Source of the DNA: Heterodera schachtii
Taxonomy: Eukaryota > Nematoda > Chromadorea > Rhabditida > Heteroderidae
Length of the DNA stretch: 64,000 bases
NCBI GenBank assembly: GCA_023374025.1
Contig: SIJG01000203.1
Coordinates: forward strand, 1-64,000
Direction of reading: 5' to 3'
How positions within the stretch are numbered: position 1 is the first letter of the stretch; every line of letters starts with the position of its first letter. A program made the translations under genes and the position numbers. A model generated the notes under the pieces. The model had not been told where the DNA came from and did no database searches. It saw nothing but the letters and a program-made list of their open reading frames with translations. Of the stretch, positions 25,333 to 36,352 are shown in pieces.

Positions 25333-26550
25333 TAGAGACCGGACAAGAGGGTCGGTCGGTCGGTTTCGGTATAAAAACCGAAAAAAACCGAAACCGAAAA
25401 AAACCGAAAAACTCAAAAATTTCTCGGTCGGTCGGTTTCGGTTAAAAAACCGAAAAAAACCGAACCGAAAAAAACCGAAGAAAAATTTTCGGTATATCGT
25501 TTCGGTTTCGGTTTTGTTTTGAATTTTTATATTTTTTCCAAAAAAAGCAATAAAACATTTTTATTAACAGAAAAAGCTAAAGATCACCTCTGAACTAAAT
25601 TGTAAAGCTATTGAAGCTCTATCGAATGGTGTACTAATTTTGGAAAATTGAAAAAAGGAAGCCAAAAAACATTTTTTTTAAATAGTGAGAAAAAGTGCCA
25701 AAATAGTTAAAAAAATCAAAATAGTGACAAATAGTGACTAATACAAAACTTTTAGTATCACTATGATGAAATTACCTTACAAATAGAGATGATTGGATTT
25801 TCTATTCATAACTCTTTCAATACCTAATTTAATTCTATGAACTTTTATTAGGTGCGGGTTGAAAAGTTACCCGCAGCTGAGGGTTAGTCAACCGGGTTAA
25901 GTTACGTTCAACTCAGGATTGACTCAAAATAAAAAAACCAAAAACACAAAAAATATTTATAAAAATGTAAAAAAAAAATTATGAAAATGTCATCTATTTA
26001 AATAAGTAAAATGCTCTTTAAACAATAATCGTATCTTTGTACAAAGAAAAAAATCCGCTTTCAATAGAAAAAAATATAAAGAAAGAAAATGGACAATATT
26101 ATCTTTTTTGAAAATTAATAACCTAATATTTTATAAAAATGTATATTCTTTTGCATATTTTTTCTGCGCATGTGCAATGAAGAAAGGGGTTCAAATTTTT
26201 TAAATAATTTTAATGCTATTTTTTAACTGATTTTGTCTAAAAATAACAAATTTTGAGATTTTGGGCTTATTTTTTTAAGAAAAGATAGGTTTTTGGGGGG
26301 CCGACGATGCCGATAGGCGCCGCCGGGGGAAATTTTTAAGAATTTTTAATAAATTTTATTAAGAAAATGGCCAACTGATTTTTGATAAAAGTCGGTCGGT
26401 TTTTTCGGTTTTCTGATTATTTCGGTCGGTCGGTTTCAGGTATAAAAACCGAAAAAACCGAAACCGAAAAAACCGAAAAACTCAAAATTTTCTCGGTCGG
26501 TTTTTTTCGGTCAAAAACCGAAACCGAAAACCGAAAAAGACTAAATCCGA
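25333..26550. mobile_element. Composite hAT-like element, CCGAAA/TCGGT word type
   Basis: The left end TAGAGACCGGACAAG is followed by dense TCGGTCGG and AACCGAAAAA words (to about 25,520). The same word block recurs in direct orientation at 26,390-26,545. In between lie a CAACCGGGTTAAG-type word patch (25,855-25,930), an inverted copy of the TATGGAC-type core (26,150-26,210) and a GC-rich hairpin (26,297-26,329). No right terminus or target duplication is recognisable, so this is probably a nest of damaged elements. The small frames over the words are not genes. Confidence 0.55.
26297..26329. repeat. GC hairpin shared by word elements, copy 1
   Basis: An inverted repeat whose reverse complement starts CGGCGGCGCCTATCGGCA and closes with a complementary arm. 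Near-identical hairpins lie at 51,210-51,237 and 62,238-62,263, each inside a different word element. Confidence 0.65.
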
Positions 26551-28045
26551 ACATAAAAAAATAGATTTAAAAACATACAAACAATACATAAATTGTAATT
26601 AATTAAAATCTTTAATATTTGCATATTCATTTAAAAAATCATTGTTAAAGAATTAGTAAAGCAAAAAATTTAAAAAAAATTAATGTCACAAAAGCTTTTT
26701 GTTGGCAAAAAATAACCCTGTTCGACACGAACACAAGGGTATGCTAATTTTACCTATAAAATGAAAAGCTTAATATCGTAATACATAAAATTAAATTGAG
26801 ATCAACATCAGATTATGTAATATTTTTTATACGATGTCATCTACACAACTAATATTTACTCCATTTAAATTGGATTTAAATTCTGATAAATTAAAAATGA
26901 ATTGTGCTTGAACCTTCAATTTTAAAAATTTATTTTTATTTGAAAAAAATTTGCATTTGTTTAAATCAAATTAATAATCCATAATCTTATTTATGTAAAA
27001 GAAATAGAAAAATTCATGAAAAAATAATTAAAATTGCATCAATAATGAGCTTAAAAGTTATATTTTAAAATAAAATAGAAATATTAATTTTTATTTCATG
27101 TTGCTTTGACAACAATAAAACGAAAAGAAGAAAACCATTGAGCTTTATTTGTTTTTAAGCAAAATTTCAAGCAATTATAAATTATTTACTGAAATATACC
27201 AAAAACAGAAGCTAATACATTTGAAATCTACATATTTACTTCATCAAAAAATAAACTAAAAGTCTCGGATGACTACCGCAAAGGTTCTTAAAAATAATTA
27301 ATATAAAAATGATAATAGAACAAAAGATTTAATTTTTTATTAAAATTGTTTTTAATCAGTGAAATTAAACAAATGTAAAAAAAGATACAAAAAAGTTAAT
27401 ACGAAATAAATATTAGCTGTTTTTAATGTTATGACTTATTATGTCAAAATTAAAAAGATATAATGAATTTTGCTAAAAATTATATGCCTTTGTTAATAAA
27501 TATACAAAATTAATATGAATAAAAATTCTATTATTATGTCCTTGACTTTAGGTAAATTTCTTCTAAAAACAAATTAAAAAATGTTTTAAAATTATATCAT
27601 TTTTCTATATATAAGCTTTGCTCTTTGAGAATCAAACTCTTCAAAATCAGCGATATCGAAATCAAGTTCTTTTAAATCTGTACAAATAGAAAGGGCATCG
27701 GTCATGAATTTATATTATTTAAAAAAAAAATAAGTTCAAGTTCAACTTTTACTATTAAAAATAACAATATTTAATTTTGAATGTTTTTTCTGTCAAAACA
27801 TCTCAAAGGATAAATACTGATTTTATATATGTAATATTTTAAATTTAATAAACATCATAATCGACTGCTGACTTTGTTTTTTTAGAATTTTGTATTAAAA
27901 TACAACTTGTTCATAAATATTAAAATATAAATATAATAGAATAAATAGCAATCTACACAGACAAGTGCCCTAATTGCAATTGGCCTTACAAGAGAAATAT
28001 AAAAAAGAAAAGAATCTTATTATTTTGTTTTAATATTCTTCAAAA

Positions 28046-28165
28046 AGTTAACGTCCTGCGCGAACTGAGAATGTTGCCTGGTCTGAACATCGAGCTCACC
28101 AACATTGTGAACCATTGGAAAATCAATATAAATCCTGAGACAGACCGTCCATGAGTTCGACGAAG
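28046..28165. other. High-complexity island, possible coding relic
   Basis: About 120 bp of balanced composition in A-rich flanks. On the + strand a frame open from upstream reads VNVLRELRMLPGLNIELTNI and then a further run of residues, closing with TGA at 28,152. On the minus strand other frames are also open (for example NSGVYYFVELMDGLSQDLY). No family is recognised and strand is uncertain. A damaged exon or a small structured RNA are both possible. Confidence 0.25.
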
Positions 28166-29924
28166 TAATAAACACCGCTGTTAATATTGTAAAATAAATT
28201 AAAAATTATTGCGAAGAAAATAAATATTCTTGGTTTTATAAGAATAATATACGGCTTTTGAAAAAAAGAAATTATGAACTCCAATGGGTCCGCGAGAATT
28301 AAAAGAAAATTGCAAAAATAAATGTTATTATAATTTTAGGAGAAAAATTAAAACTTAAATTCTAAGGAAAAAAAATTCAAAGTTAAAATTGTTTTAGATA
28401 TAAAAAATAAAATCAATTCACATTATATAACTTTGTTGATAGTAAATTCTAGAAAAAGCATAAATAAACACCAAATTTTAAAATCATGTATTATGCCTTT
28501 TACAACATTTTCAATAAGTATCAGGGAAAGTCTTATTTAAATAAAAATTTCACCATATTAATAAATTAATGCAAAATAATTAAATAAATATCTATTATCT
28601 ATATTCTATGAAATTATTGACTCTATCCCGGTAATGTATTTATTTGGAGGAGTTACACCCAAGCATGTGAACAAAATTTAATTTTCAAATTCTAAAATTA
28701 ATTTTTTTTTTTTGCAATATAATTATTAAATTGACATATAATATATGTAAATTAAAAAATCAAGAAAACAGCTTAATTATAATGAATGTTGAAACATGAA
28801 TACTCCAATGAAAAAAATAATTGCATTAAAAAGAAATTAAAATAATAATTAATAGATTTTTTTGCTTAAATTTCATAAGCTTTTGAATATCATCATGAAT
28901 ATCGGTCTGATTCTTGGATGAAGGTCAGATTTTCATTATAACTCAACAAATCACACCTTAAGCCGCTTCTATGAAAGAAAAAAAGCAAAAAGTTATTATT
29001 TATACAAACTTTTAATTTTTTTTCCAATTTATTAAAAAATAAAAAAATTAACTTTAAATAAAGTAACAGTATTATAAAACATTAAAAATATTAAAAAACA
29101 TTTTTCATATGTTTACTTTATAAGGTAAAGATGAAAATGGAGATTCATAATGAGGACAATGATGCAGGAGATGTAGCATTAAGCGGAGGGAGTAAGCTAA
29201 TTAGAATAATTGGCATTTTTTGTGTCCAATTGGCGTTTTTTACTTATTTATTTCCGTGGCATGATTTTCGTTGAGAAACGCATGAAAAACAAATTTTTAG
29301 ACAAAATTCTCTTCATTCGATATTTTCAAATTATGAAGAAAAAAATTAAGTAATACAGTACAAAAACTGAGTTAAAATTTTGTAACCAATTTCATGATTT
29401 TAAAAATTACATAAACAAAAAAATATTGATTCAATAAAAGAGTGATATTTGAAATGTCTATATGAAACTAACAACACATAATATATAAGAAGGATAATAA
29501 ATGCTATAATAATAAAAATCAACAAATAAATAAATAATTATTAAAAGGTTTTAAAAATCAACAACTGAATTCTTGAAAAAAGTTTTTATTATAAAAATCT
29601 TTCTATAAAATACTATTAATAAATAATAATAAATATTTCATAAAAAGATAATAAACATTAAGAGAGGTCTAATTTCAAAAAATAATAACAAAATGAAACC
29701 AAACTGTTCAAATAATTTATGCAAAAATACCCTTTTACTATTGAAAGAAATAAACAACACTAAAGAAACAAAAAAATTAAATGCCGACAAGTAACAGCAA
29801 GAAATAAAAAAAAATTATTTTCAAAAATTTCATTTTTTTATAAATTGTGTATGAATATGGTTAGGTAGAAGAAATGAAATTTAAAAATGTTAATTTAAAA
29901 ATTTTCTCAACTTCTAAACTTTCC

Positions 29925-29990
29925 TGAGACTAGACTAGAGACTCGACCGCGAGACCGAGACTAAAAACTTGAGATTGAGACATAAACAAT
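29925..29990. mobile_element. Remnant with GAGACT/GAGACC words
   Basis: A short run of GAGACTAGACTAGAGACTCG then GAGACCGAGACT words in A-rich flanks. It resembles the word-rich ends of other elements here but has no recognisable terminus. It is perhaps a solo decayed end. Confidence 0.35.
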
Positions 29991-30184
29991 TAGGAAAATT
30001 ATCTTTTCGCTTGTCTTTACTTTAAATCACTCATTCGTTGCATCATAGAAAGCGACACAAAGCGACGCTAAAACGAACTAAAATATTAAAAGACCATAAA
30101 ATAGATTGGATGATTTTTTTTCAAAACTTCATATAAATTGAATGTATTATTTCCAAATAAAATCATAATAAAATTATAAAATTC

Positions 30185-31293
30185 GGTTCTTTTCGGTTTT
30201 GTGACCCCCCCTGAAATTTTCAAATAAAAAGTCTTTTCTAGGGTAATTTGGGGCGCTGATCACGAATATGACATTTATTTTTCAAAATTCCGAATCCCGA
30301 ACCCGAATTCGAACAAAAATTCTAAATTCATAAATTACAAGGAAAACATATATCTAGGGGTTTTCGAGGTCGCTGAAAACGATTATGACACCCATTTTAC
30401 CAAATTCGAAACCCGAACCTTGACTCGAACCAAAAAAACCGAAATTTATTTACGACAACTTTAAAAGGTAAAATATCCATCATATGTCTCAGACTCAAAA
30501 TTGCATAAAAACACTTTTATAGGTTTTCTTAGGTGCTGAAAACGCCTAAACCGTCAAAAAAACTGGCGGCAAAAGCGTTTAAACCGGTTTTTGAACCTGT
30601 TTAAAATTCAGAAATTTGAGTGAAAAGGGAGGCAGCTAAGCTTTTAAAACGGTCAAAATCACACAAATTTGGTATCATTCGAAAGCTCTTGATGATCTAA
30701 GTCTAAAAAACAAGGTATAAATTCGAACCGACGCCATCTGAGCACTGGGACAACTGAGTCCCAGTGAAAATGGACGGCGAGACGGAGGGCAGAGGAAGCA
30801 GTCTGACGAGCGCCACAGGCGGTTGACTGCGGGGGCCCGAAGGGCCCCCGCCAATCAGTCAACCGCCTGCGGATCACGCGCGGACTTCTTCCGTAGCCCG
30901 TAGTCTCGCCCCACCTACTGGCCGCCGTAGTCGAGTGTGCGGCGGTTTTTTTAGCGCAATAAGCTAAATTCAAAAATTTATATTTGAGGTTCTTTGAATC
31001 ATTTTTGTTGCATATTTTGAATTTTGTCGAGAATAAAAATTTCTTTTTTTTTGTTAGAGTCCGGGTTTCGAATTTGGCCAAAATGGGTGTCATAACCGTT
31101 TTCAGCGACCTCGAAAACCCCTAGATATATGTTTTCCTTGTAATTTATGAATTTAGAATTTTTGTTCGAATTCGTGTTCGGGATTCGGAATTTTGAAAAA
31201 TAAGTGTCATTTTCGTGATCAGCGCCCCAAATTACCCTAGAAATGAGCCTTTATTTGAAAATTTCAGGGGAGGTCACAAAACCGAAAAGTACC
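30185..31293. mobile_element. Non-autonomous Merlin element
   Basis: Long inverted ends of more than 200 bp begin GGTTCTTTTCGGTTTTGTGA on the left and GGTACTTTTCGGTTTTGTGA on the right (read inward). The perfect 8-bp direct repeat TAAAATTC flanks them (30,177-30,184 and 31,294-31,301). The ends match those of the transposase-bearing element at 41,080. The GC-rich interior (about 30,710-30,960) is the reverse complement of 41,400-41,590 in that element, so this is an inverted internal-deletion derivative lacking the transposase. A 144-codon minus-strand frame across it crosses the repeats and is not a gene. Confidence 0.9.
30817..30868. repeat. Merlin internal GC hairpin
   Basis: Arms AGGCGGTTGACT and AGTCAACCGCCT enclose a second stem, GGGGGCCC...GGGCCCCC. 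The reverse complement is at 41,491-41,542. Retention in a derivative that lost its coding region hints at a role in cis. Confidence 0.75.
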
Positions 31294-31301
31294 TAAAATT
31301 C

Positions 31302-32703
31302 ATATAACAAGGCATTTATACAAAATTTCAATATTTTTTAAAATATTTTGTTAAAAAGATTTATTAGCAATTAAAGATTTGGATAAAGAAGACTTGAATA
31401 TTCTATATATTTATTTAAACTGTCCTTTTGAAAACATTAATAAACTATAAAAGATAAAATAAATAAATAAATCGATGTTATAAAATTAAGTTCATCAAAA
31501 TCTTCAGTTCTTTTGAAGTATATCGCAAGTAAAATGATAATAAATATTCATTCTACTATTAAATTATTACATTAAGAAACCTAAAAAAGTAAAAAGGACT
31601 ACTACAAGGAAGAATTGAAAAATAATATATATTTCGAAAAAGAATAAAATAATTTCATACATTAATGAATTAGGATAATAATGAATGTTCAATGCCTACC
31701 TGCTGCATGATTAAAGAATCTAAAAATTAGTTATTATTGCCATTAATATTCTTTTATTCTCGCAATGAGTCAAAAATTGACCAAAATACAAAAGAAGCTC
31801 GTTCAGTCAGGAGAAAAGAAAAAAAATTTTCATTTTCAGTAGACAATTCAAATATTAAACACAAAGTGCAATATTAAGCATCGACCTTGAAAGCTTATGT
31901 TAGATGAAATCTTGTTGAATTAAACAAATAACAATGTATCTATTATTAATTAAGAAAAATGGATATATTTGCTGTTAATATAAATAATAGATGAACAAAA
32001 ACAAATAAAATTGCCCATATAAATTTATAAAAAATGAACTCTAAAAATAAAATAAATATAAGAACATTTAATTTTTTATGAATAAAATTTTATTTTTCGA
32101 CTAATTCTAAACATATTTGTTATTCATCTAAATTAATATAAATTTTAAATATTTAAATTATATTCCACATAATGAATCTGAATTACAGCATATAAATCAA
32201 AGCTTACAGTTTAAATAATATGTATATTATATGAATATATTTTCAAATCATTTATATCTTATTACCAGTTAGAAAATGAATTAAAATTAGGATTGTTTTG
32301 CCTTTCCAAATAACAAGATTCTAATGAATCGCATAAAAATAAGTAGTCAATTAATAAATTATTACCAACATATGCAGAACACAAAATTAATATTTTATGG
32401 ATTTGATATTAATTAAAACAAAAATAATGCGAAGTTGGTAGTTACCGACCGTCTCCTAATGACAGACAAGGTTTAAAACTGTTAAAAAAATTAAAGCTTA
32501 TTTAAAAAATAAAAGAATATTTGTATCTACAATTAACGATTAATAAACAGAATCCAAAAATATTATGAATTTAAGCTGAGAGAAATTACATTTGAATTTA
32601 CAACTATTTAAGACTAAAAAAAATAAAAAGTTACAATGAAGCTAAAAACCATTTTTGAAAGGCCGAGAATTTCATGAATTGTTGGGTTAATCAACGAGGA
32701 TTT
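31302..32703. other. A-rich region without genes
   Basis: AT-dominated sequence, A-rich on the + strand. No frame, RNA gene or clear repeat was recognised. Confidence 0.5.
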
Positions 32704-32711
32704 ATAATAAG

Positions 32712-33222
32712 TAGAGAACGACTTTTGAGGTATATGCCTTTTTTCTGCACACTAGTTCCGATATATTAAGCATAAATAACATAATTTCCACTTGGTTTGA
32801 GGCTTATACGTTAACTTTTATTATGCCTTTTTAGCCTATTTTCGGATTTTCGTGCCTTAAATGCCTTTTTGGGCATTTTGGTGCCTTTTTTGGCGTTTTT
32901 TTTCCGAAAAATTCCATAAAAAATGCAATAAAATCCTGAAATACACTCCTAAGAAATGACTTGAAAAATTTTCGGAAAATACAACCCTAAGAATTAAAAA
33001 ATTTTCTCAAAAGATCGCGAAAATTCATTTTTTTTCTTGATAAAAAATTTTAGGTTTAAAAATTTTCTTATTCGAAAAGCATTTAAGTTTTACGTGTTTT
33101 GCTCCCTAAAAATCATTAATAAAAAAATTTTTAAATGCCTTTTTTCATGCCTTTTTTCAACTTTTTCATGCCTTTTATAGTGCCTTTTTCGCGATTTTTG
33201 GTGCCTTTTTAGTCGGTCCCTA
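32712..33222. mobile_element. hAT-like miniature element, GTGCCTTTT word type
   Basis: The left end is TAGAGAACGACTTTTGAGG. The right end read inward is TAGGGACCGACTAAAAAGGC. Both are flanked by a perfect 8-bp direct repeat ATAATAAG (32,704-32,711 and 33,223-33,230). The outer parts are runs of GTGCCTTTTTNGG and ATGCCTTTTTT words. The centre contains the shared core in reverse (AAAAAATGCAATAAAATCC, then ACACTCCTAAGAAAT). There is no transposase frame, and at 511 bp it is a typical miniature element. Confidence 0.85.
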
Positions 33223-33230
33223 ATAATAAG

Positions 33231-33586
33231 TAATATATGCTAAAAATGTAATAATCACATCGAAAATATTCTTCGTTTTTAAATCAGTCTATCAAAGGAA
33301 CGAATGCTAAATACATTTTTATAATTAAAATTAATTTTTTCTAAAACAAATAATATAAGTTTTATAGATTCAATAGGAATATTTTCAAATTCAACAATTT
33401 TTATTATACAAACAAGTTATTCAATTTGTTTGCAAATTTATATATATTTTTGTATTTCACAGAACTGCTATCCATTCTTGGATATTTCAAAAGACATCAT
33501 AAATCTATGATTGACTAATTGTATTTTTTAAAAATTAAAGTCACAAGTTTAATGGATGAAAAATGTAAAAGCTATATTATATATAT
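33231..33586. other. A-rich spacer
   Basis: AT-rich sequence between two mobile elements. I see nothing recognisable in it. Confidence 0.4.
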
Positions 33587-34186
33587 CAGGGGTGTTGCAA
33601 AGAGAAAAATAAAAAGCGAAAAGCGAAAAAAGCGAAACCAAAATTAAAAGCGAAAAGCGAAAGCGAAATGCCCCAAAAAAGCGAAAAGGCGAAAAGCAAA
33701 AAGGCGAAATTTTTTTTCCAAAAATTGTATGAAATTGAAAGAAAAATAGCTTTAAACCTCAAAAAAATGCCAAAAATTGTTTATAAATTAAGAATTGACT
33801 TTGAAAACGCTAGAACAAGGTATAATGAGCATTTTTTAGACAATTGTAAAAATATTGATTTTCCAAATTATATTATATGCTAAAACAAAATTTCTTTTTA
33901 TATAAATAATTTTTTTAAAAATTTTATATAAAAAAATTTCGGTTTTTAAGGGTGTATTGTTAAAAAACTTCAAAAAATCGGTCCTTCTGGATTAATTTTT
34001 TGCTTTTTTTTTTTTTTTGTATTTTTCTTGTGAAAATTTCAAAAATGTCCCAAATATGGACTAAAAAAAACAAAATGCATTTATTCTTCAAAACCCCCAA
34101 AATGTGCTTTTTTATGCACTAAAAACCTTAACCAAATCAAAAAAGCCCTTCTTCATAGCATATGAAATTCATACAACTTCGAACCC
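33587..34186. mobile_element. Chimeric word element: GCGAAAA left, TATGGAC right
   Basis: The left end CAGGGGTGTTGCAAAG leads into GCGAAAAGCGAAAA words (33,610-33,715). The centre has the core TTTTTAAGGGTGTATTGTT (33,945). The right side carries CCCAAATATGGACTAAAAA and CTTCTTCATAGCATATG, as in the element at 4,404-5,095, and stops at CGAACCCTAG. The two ends differ and no 8-bp duplication matches, so this is either a recombinant or two overlapping damaged copies. The 71-codon + frame at 33,668 arises from the words. Confidence 0.55.
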
Positions 34187-35870
34187 TAGTTATTAAAAAT
34201 CATACATCTCGATTTGGAAAAGATCATTCATTCCGAGTCAAAATTGTATTATTATTTCAGCATTTTTTTCTAAAGTAAAAGAAAAAGATAGTCTGTAAAA
34301 AGGATTATGATTTTAACGTCACCACAAAACAAAAATTTCAACTAACAAACAATAAAAATTATGTTTTCTCAATTATCGTTTAAAAATATTGATGTATCGT
34401 GCGTAGAAAACAGTTTTTAAAATTTAAATATTAAACTTTAAAATTTTCTTAATGAAAAGATAAGGCAAAAATTAAAGTTTAAAAATTTTTAACAATTTTA
34501 TAATGTAAATAGGGAAAGTCATTAAAAAAATTAAATCGATTTAAAAAACACAAAGAAACAAATAAAAATTATTAAAAAATTAAATCCAAAATTACATTGC
34601 ATTTTTTGAAATGTTGCCATATACACCAACAGAAAACCGATGGAGACTTCGCTTATAAATTTAAAAGGCTATATAATTTAAAAAAAACTAAACAAAGATT
34701 TAACAATGAAATAAATTTTATAATGATTAAAAAAGCAAAACAGTTTGTCAACTTTTTTCATTCAATATCATCGTTTTTTTAAACCTATTGAAAATTCAAA
34801 AATAATAAGAAAAGTAGGATTAATATATAAAATTTAAAATACATTTATATTAAAACCAAAAAATAATACTGCTATTTAAAATGAAGAAAATATTTAAATT
34901 TAGCAAAATAAAGTATAAATTATTTGTTAACATCTTTGGTATATCAATTAAATGTTCAAAAGTAAAAAACAGTTAAAACTTAATTTAACAACAAAAAAAC
35001 TTGAATTTCAAATTCTTAAGGAATATTTGTTTTATACTTGCATTCAAATTAAGCCTCTGTTTTAAAAAGTATTAACAACTTAAAATTTAAAACATCAGCG
35101 AGGCTAATACCTATTTGAGCTAACAATATCTGAACTAAAAAATATTAATAATAAATAAAGATTTTATTTTAATAAATTGAGCAGTCTACTGGCTCGATGT
35201 AACAAATAAAGTTTGAAACATGGAGAATTTCAAAAATTTACATAACAAAAATCTGAATTAAATATTTTTTGACAGAGTTCTGTTTTTGTCTTGGTTTTGA
35301 TTAATTAAACATACTTAATAATAAATACAAACTTTCATACAAAGAAAAAAAGAAGCTAATCATACCAATCGAAACAATTCAAAATCACTCCGTCAAAGCT
35401 TCAAGTATGAAATATTTAAATTTTAGAAAAATAAAAAAACAGGATTCGACAAAGAACTAATCGAAAACGTTCGTCCAAGAGAAATTAACATTTAGATAAA
35501 AAAATCAAATATTATAAAAAATAAACATTAGAGATTTTATTTTTTTAAATTTTTTTCTTTATTATAACTCAGTTATAGAAAAATATGAAACATTTGTCAA
35601 GGATTAAAATTAACATAACTATTTATTAATATTTGATTACTCAGCGAAACATTATTCCAAATATAAAAAAAAATTTAAGACAGAGAAAAGCATAAACAAT
35701 AAACAATAAAAAATTGATAAATAAAAGATTAATCAAAAGAAATTTCTAAAAAACAGTATAATTTCTTAAAAACAACCAAATTTTTCTTGATATCATTGGA
35801 TAGCAGTAGAATACAAATTTTGTCTTGTTTGAACAATTATCAAAATTTTAGTGGATTACTATTATTACTT
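34187..35870. other. A-rich region without genes
   Basis: AT-dominated, A-rich on the + strand. A 61-codon frame at 34,597-34,782 follows base composition and has no recognisable domain. Nothing else was seen. Confidence 0.5.
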
Positions 35871-35987
35871 CGGGCTGAGACACTATAATCTGACCAGTAT
35901 AGTCTGAGCCGAGTTTAGAGCATAATAACTTTTTTATTTGTTGACTAAATCCAACAATAAAGGCCAGACTATAGTGTCCCGCACCCG
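35871..35987. mobile_element. Very short inverted-repeat element (117 bp)
   Basis: The left end CGGGCTGAGACACTATAATC (then TGACC) and the right end read inward CGGGTGCGGGACACTATAGT (then CTGGCC) match over about 25 bp with few differences. The interior is AT-rich. No target duplication is evident. It is a tiny fold-back element of unknown family. Confidence 0.5.
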
Positions 35988-36024
35988 CAAAATAGGCAAT
36001 AAAATTTTATACAACGCTTTTTAG

Positions 36025-36340
36025 TAGGGTTCGGACCCCATGGCGGGGGTGACTTTTTGCGGGGGCGGGGGATGGCGGGGGTCAGAGTCGCGGGGCGGTG
36101 ACTGGGGCACGATAATTCCGCCCCGCGGGGACGGGGGCGGGGGTTTAATTTAAATTTGTAAACAAAAAATTTTATTAAGAAAAATATTAAATTATGTGGA
36201 TCAATTTTTTGGAAAAAATTTTCAATTCTTAGGGGTGTATTTTTGTTTTTATTACATTTTTGTTAAAGATTTTTTCAAAAACCCGAAAATAGGCACATTA
36301 GGCACAAAAAAGCGAAATAGGCAAAAATAGGCATTATAAA
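36025..36340. mobile_element. Chimeric word element: GGCGGGGG left, TAGGCA right
   Basis: It starts TAGGGTTCGGACCCC and enters dense GGCGGGGGT and GCGGGGACGGGGGCGGGGG words (to 36,142), the most GC-rich stretch in the A-rich domain. The core CAATTCTTAGGGGTGTATTT is at 36,217. The right part is AATAGGCACATTAGGCAC and AAATAGGCA words, like the GCC-type elements at 24,948 and 32,712. No matching right terminus was found, so this is a damaged or recombinant copy. Confidence 0.5.
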
Positions 36341-36352
36341 AGTCATCGCAGA

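Larger units (their letters stand above)
26551..30176. other. A-rich region without genes
   Basis: A-rich, AT-dominated sequence. It holds one high-complexity island (28,046-28,165) and a short GAGACT-word remnant (29,925-29,990). Nothing else is supportable. Confidence 0.55.

Noticed and set aside
30659..31093. 144-codon minus-strand frame
   Set aside because: It spans the Merlin inverted end and GC hairpin block, which are repeated elsewhere in non-coding context.
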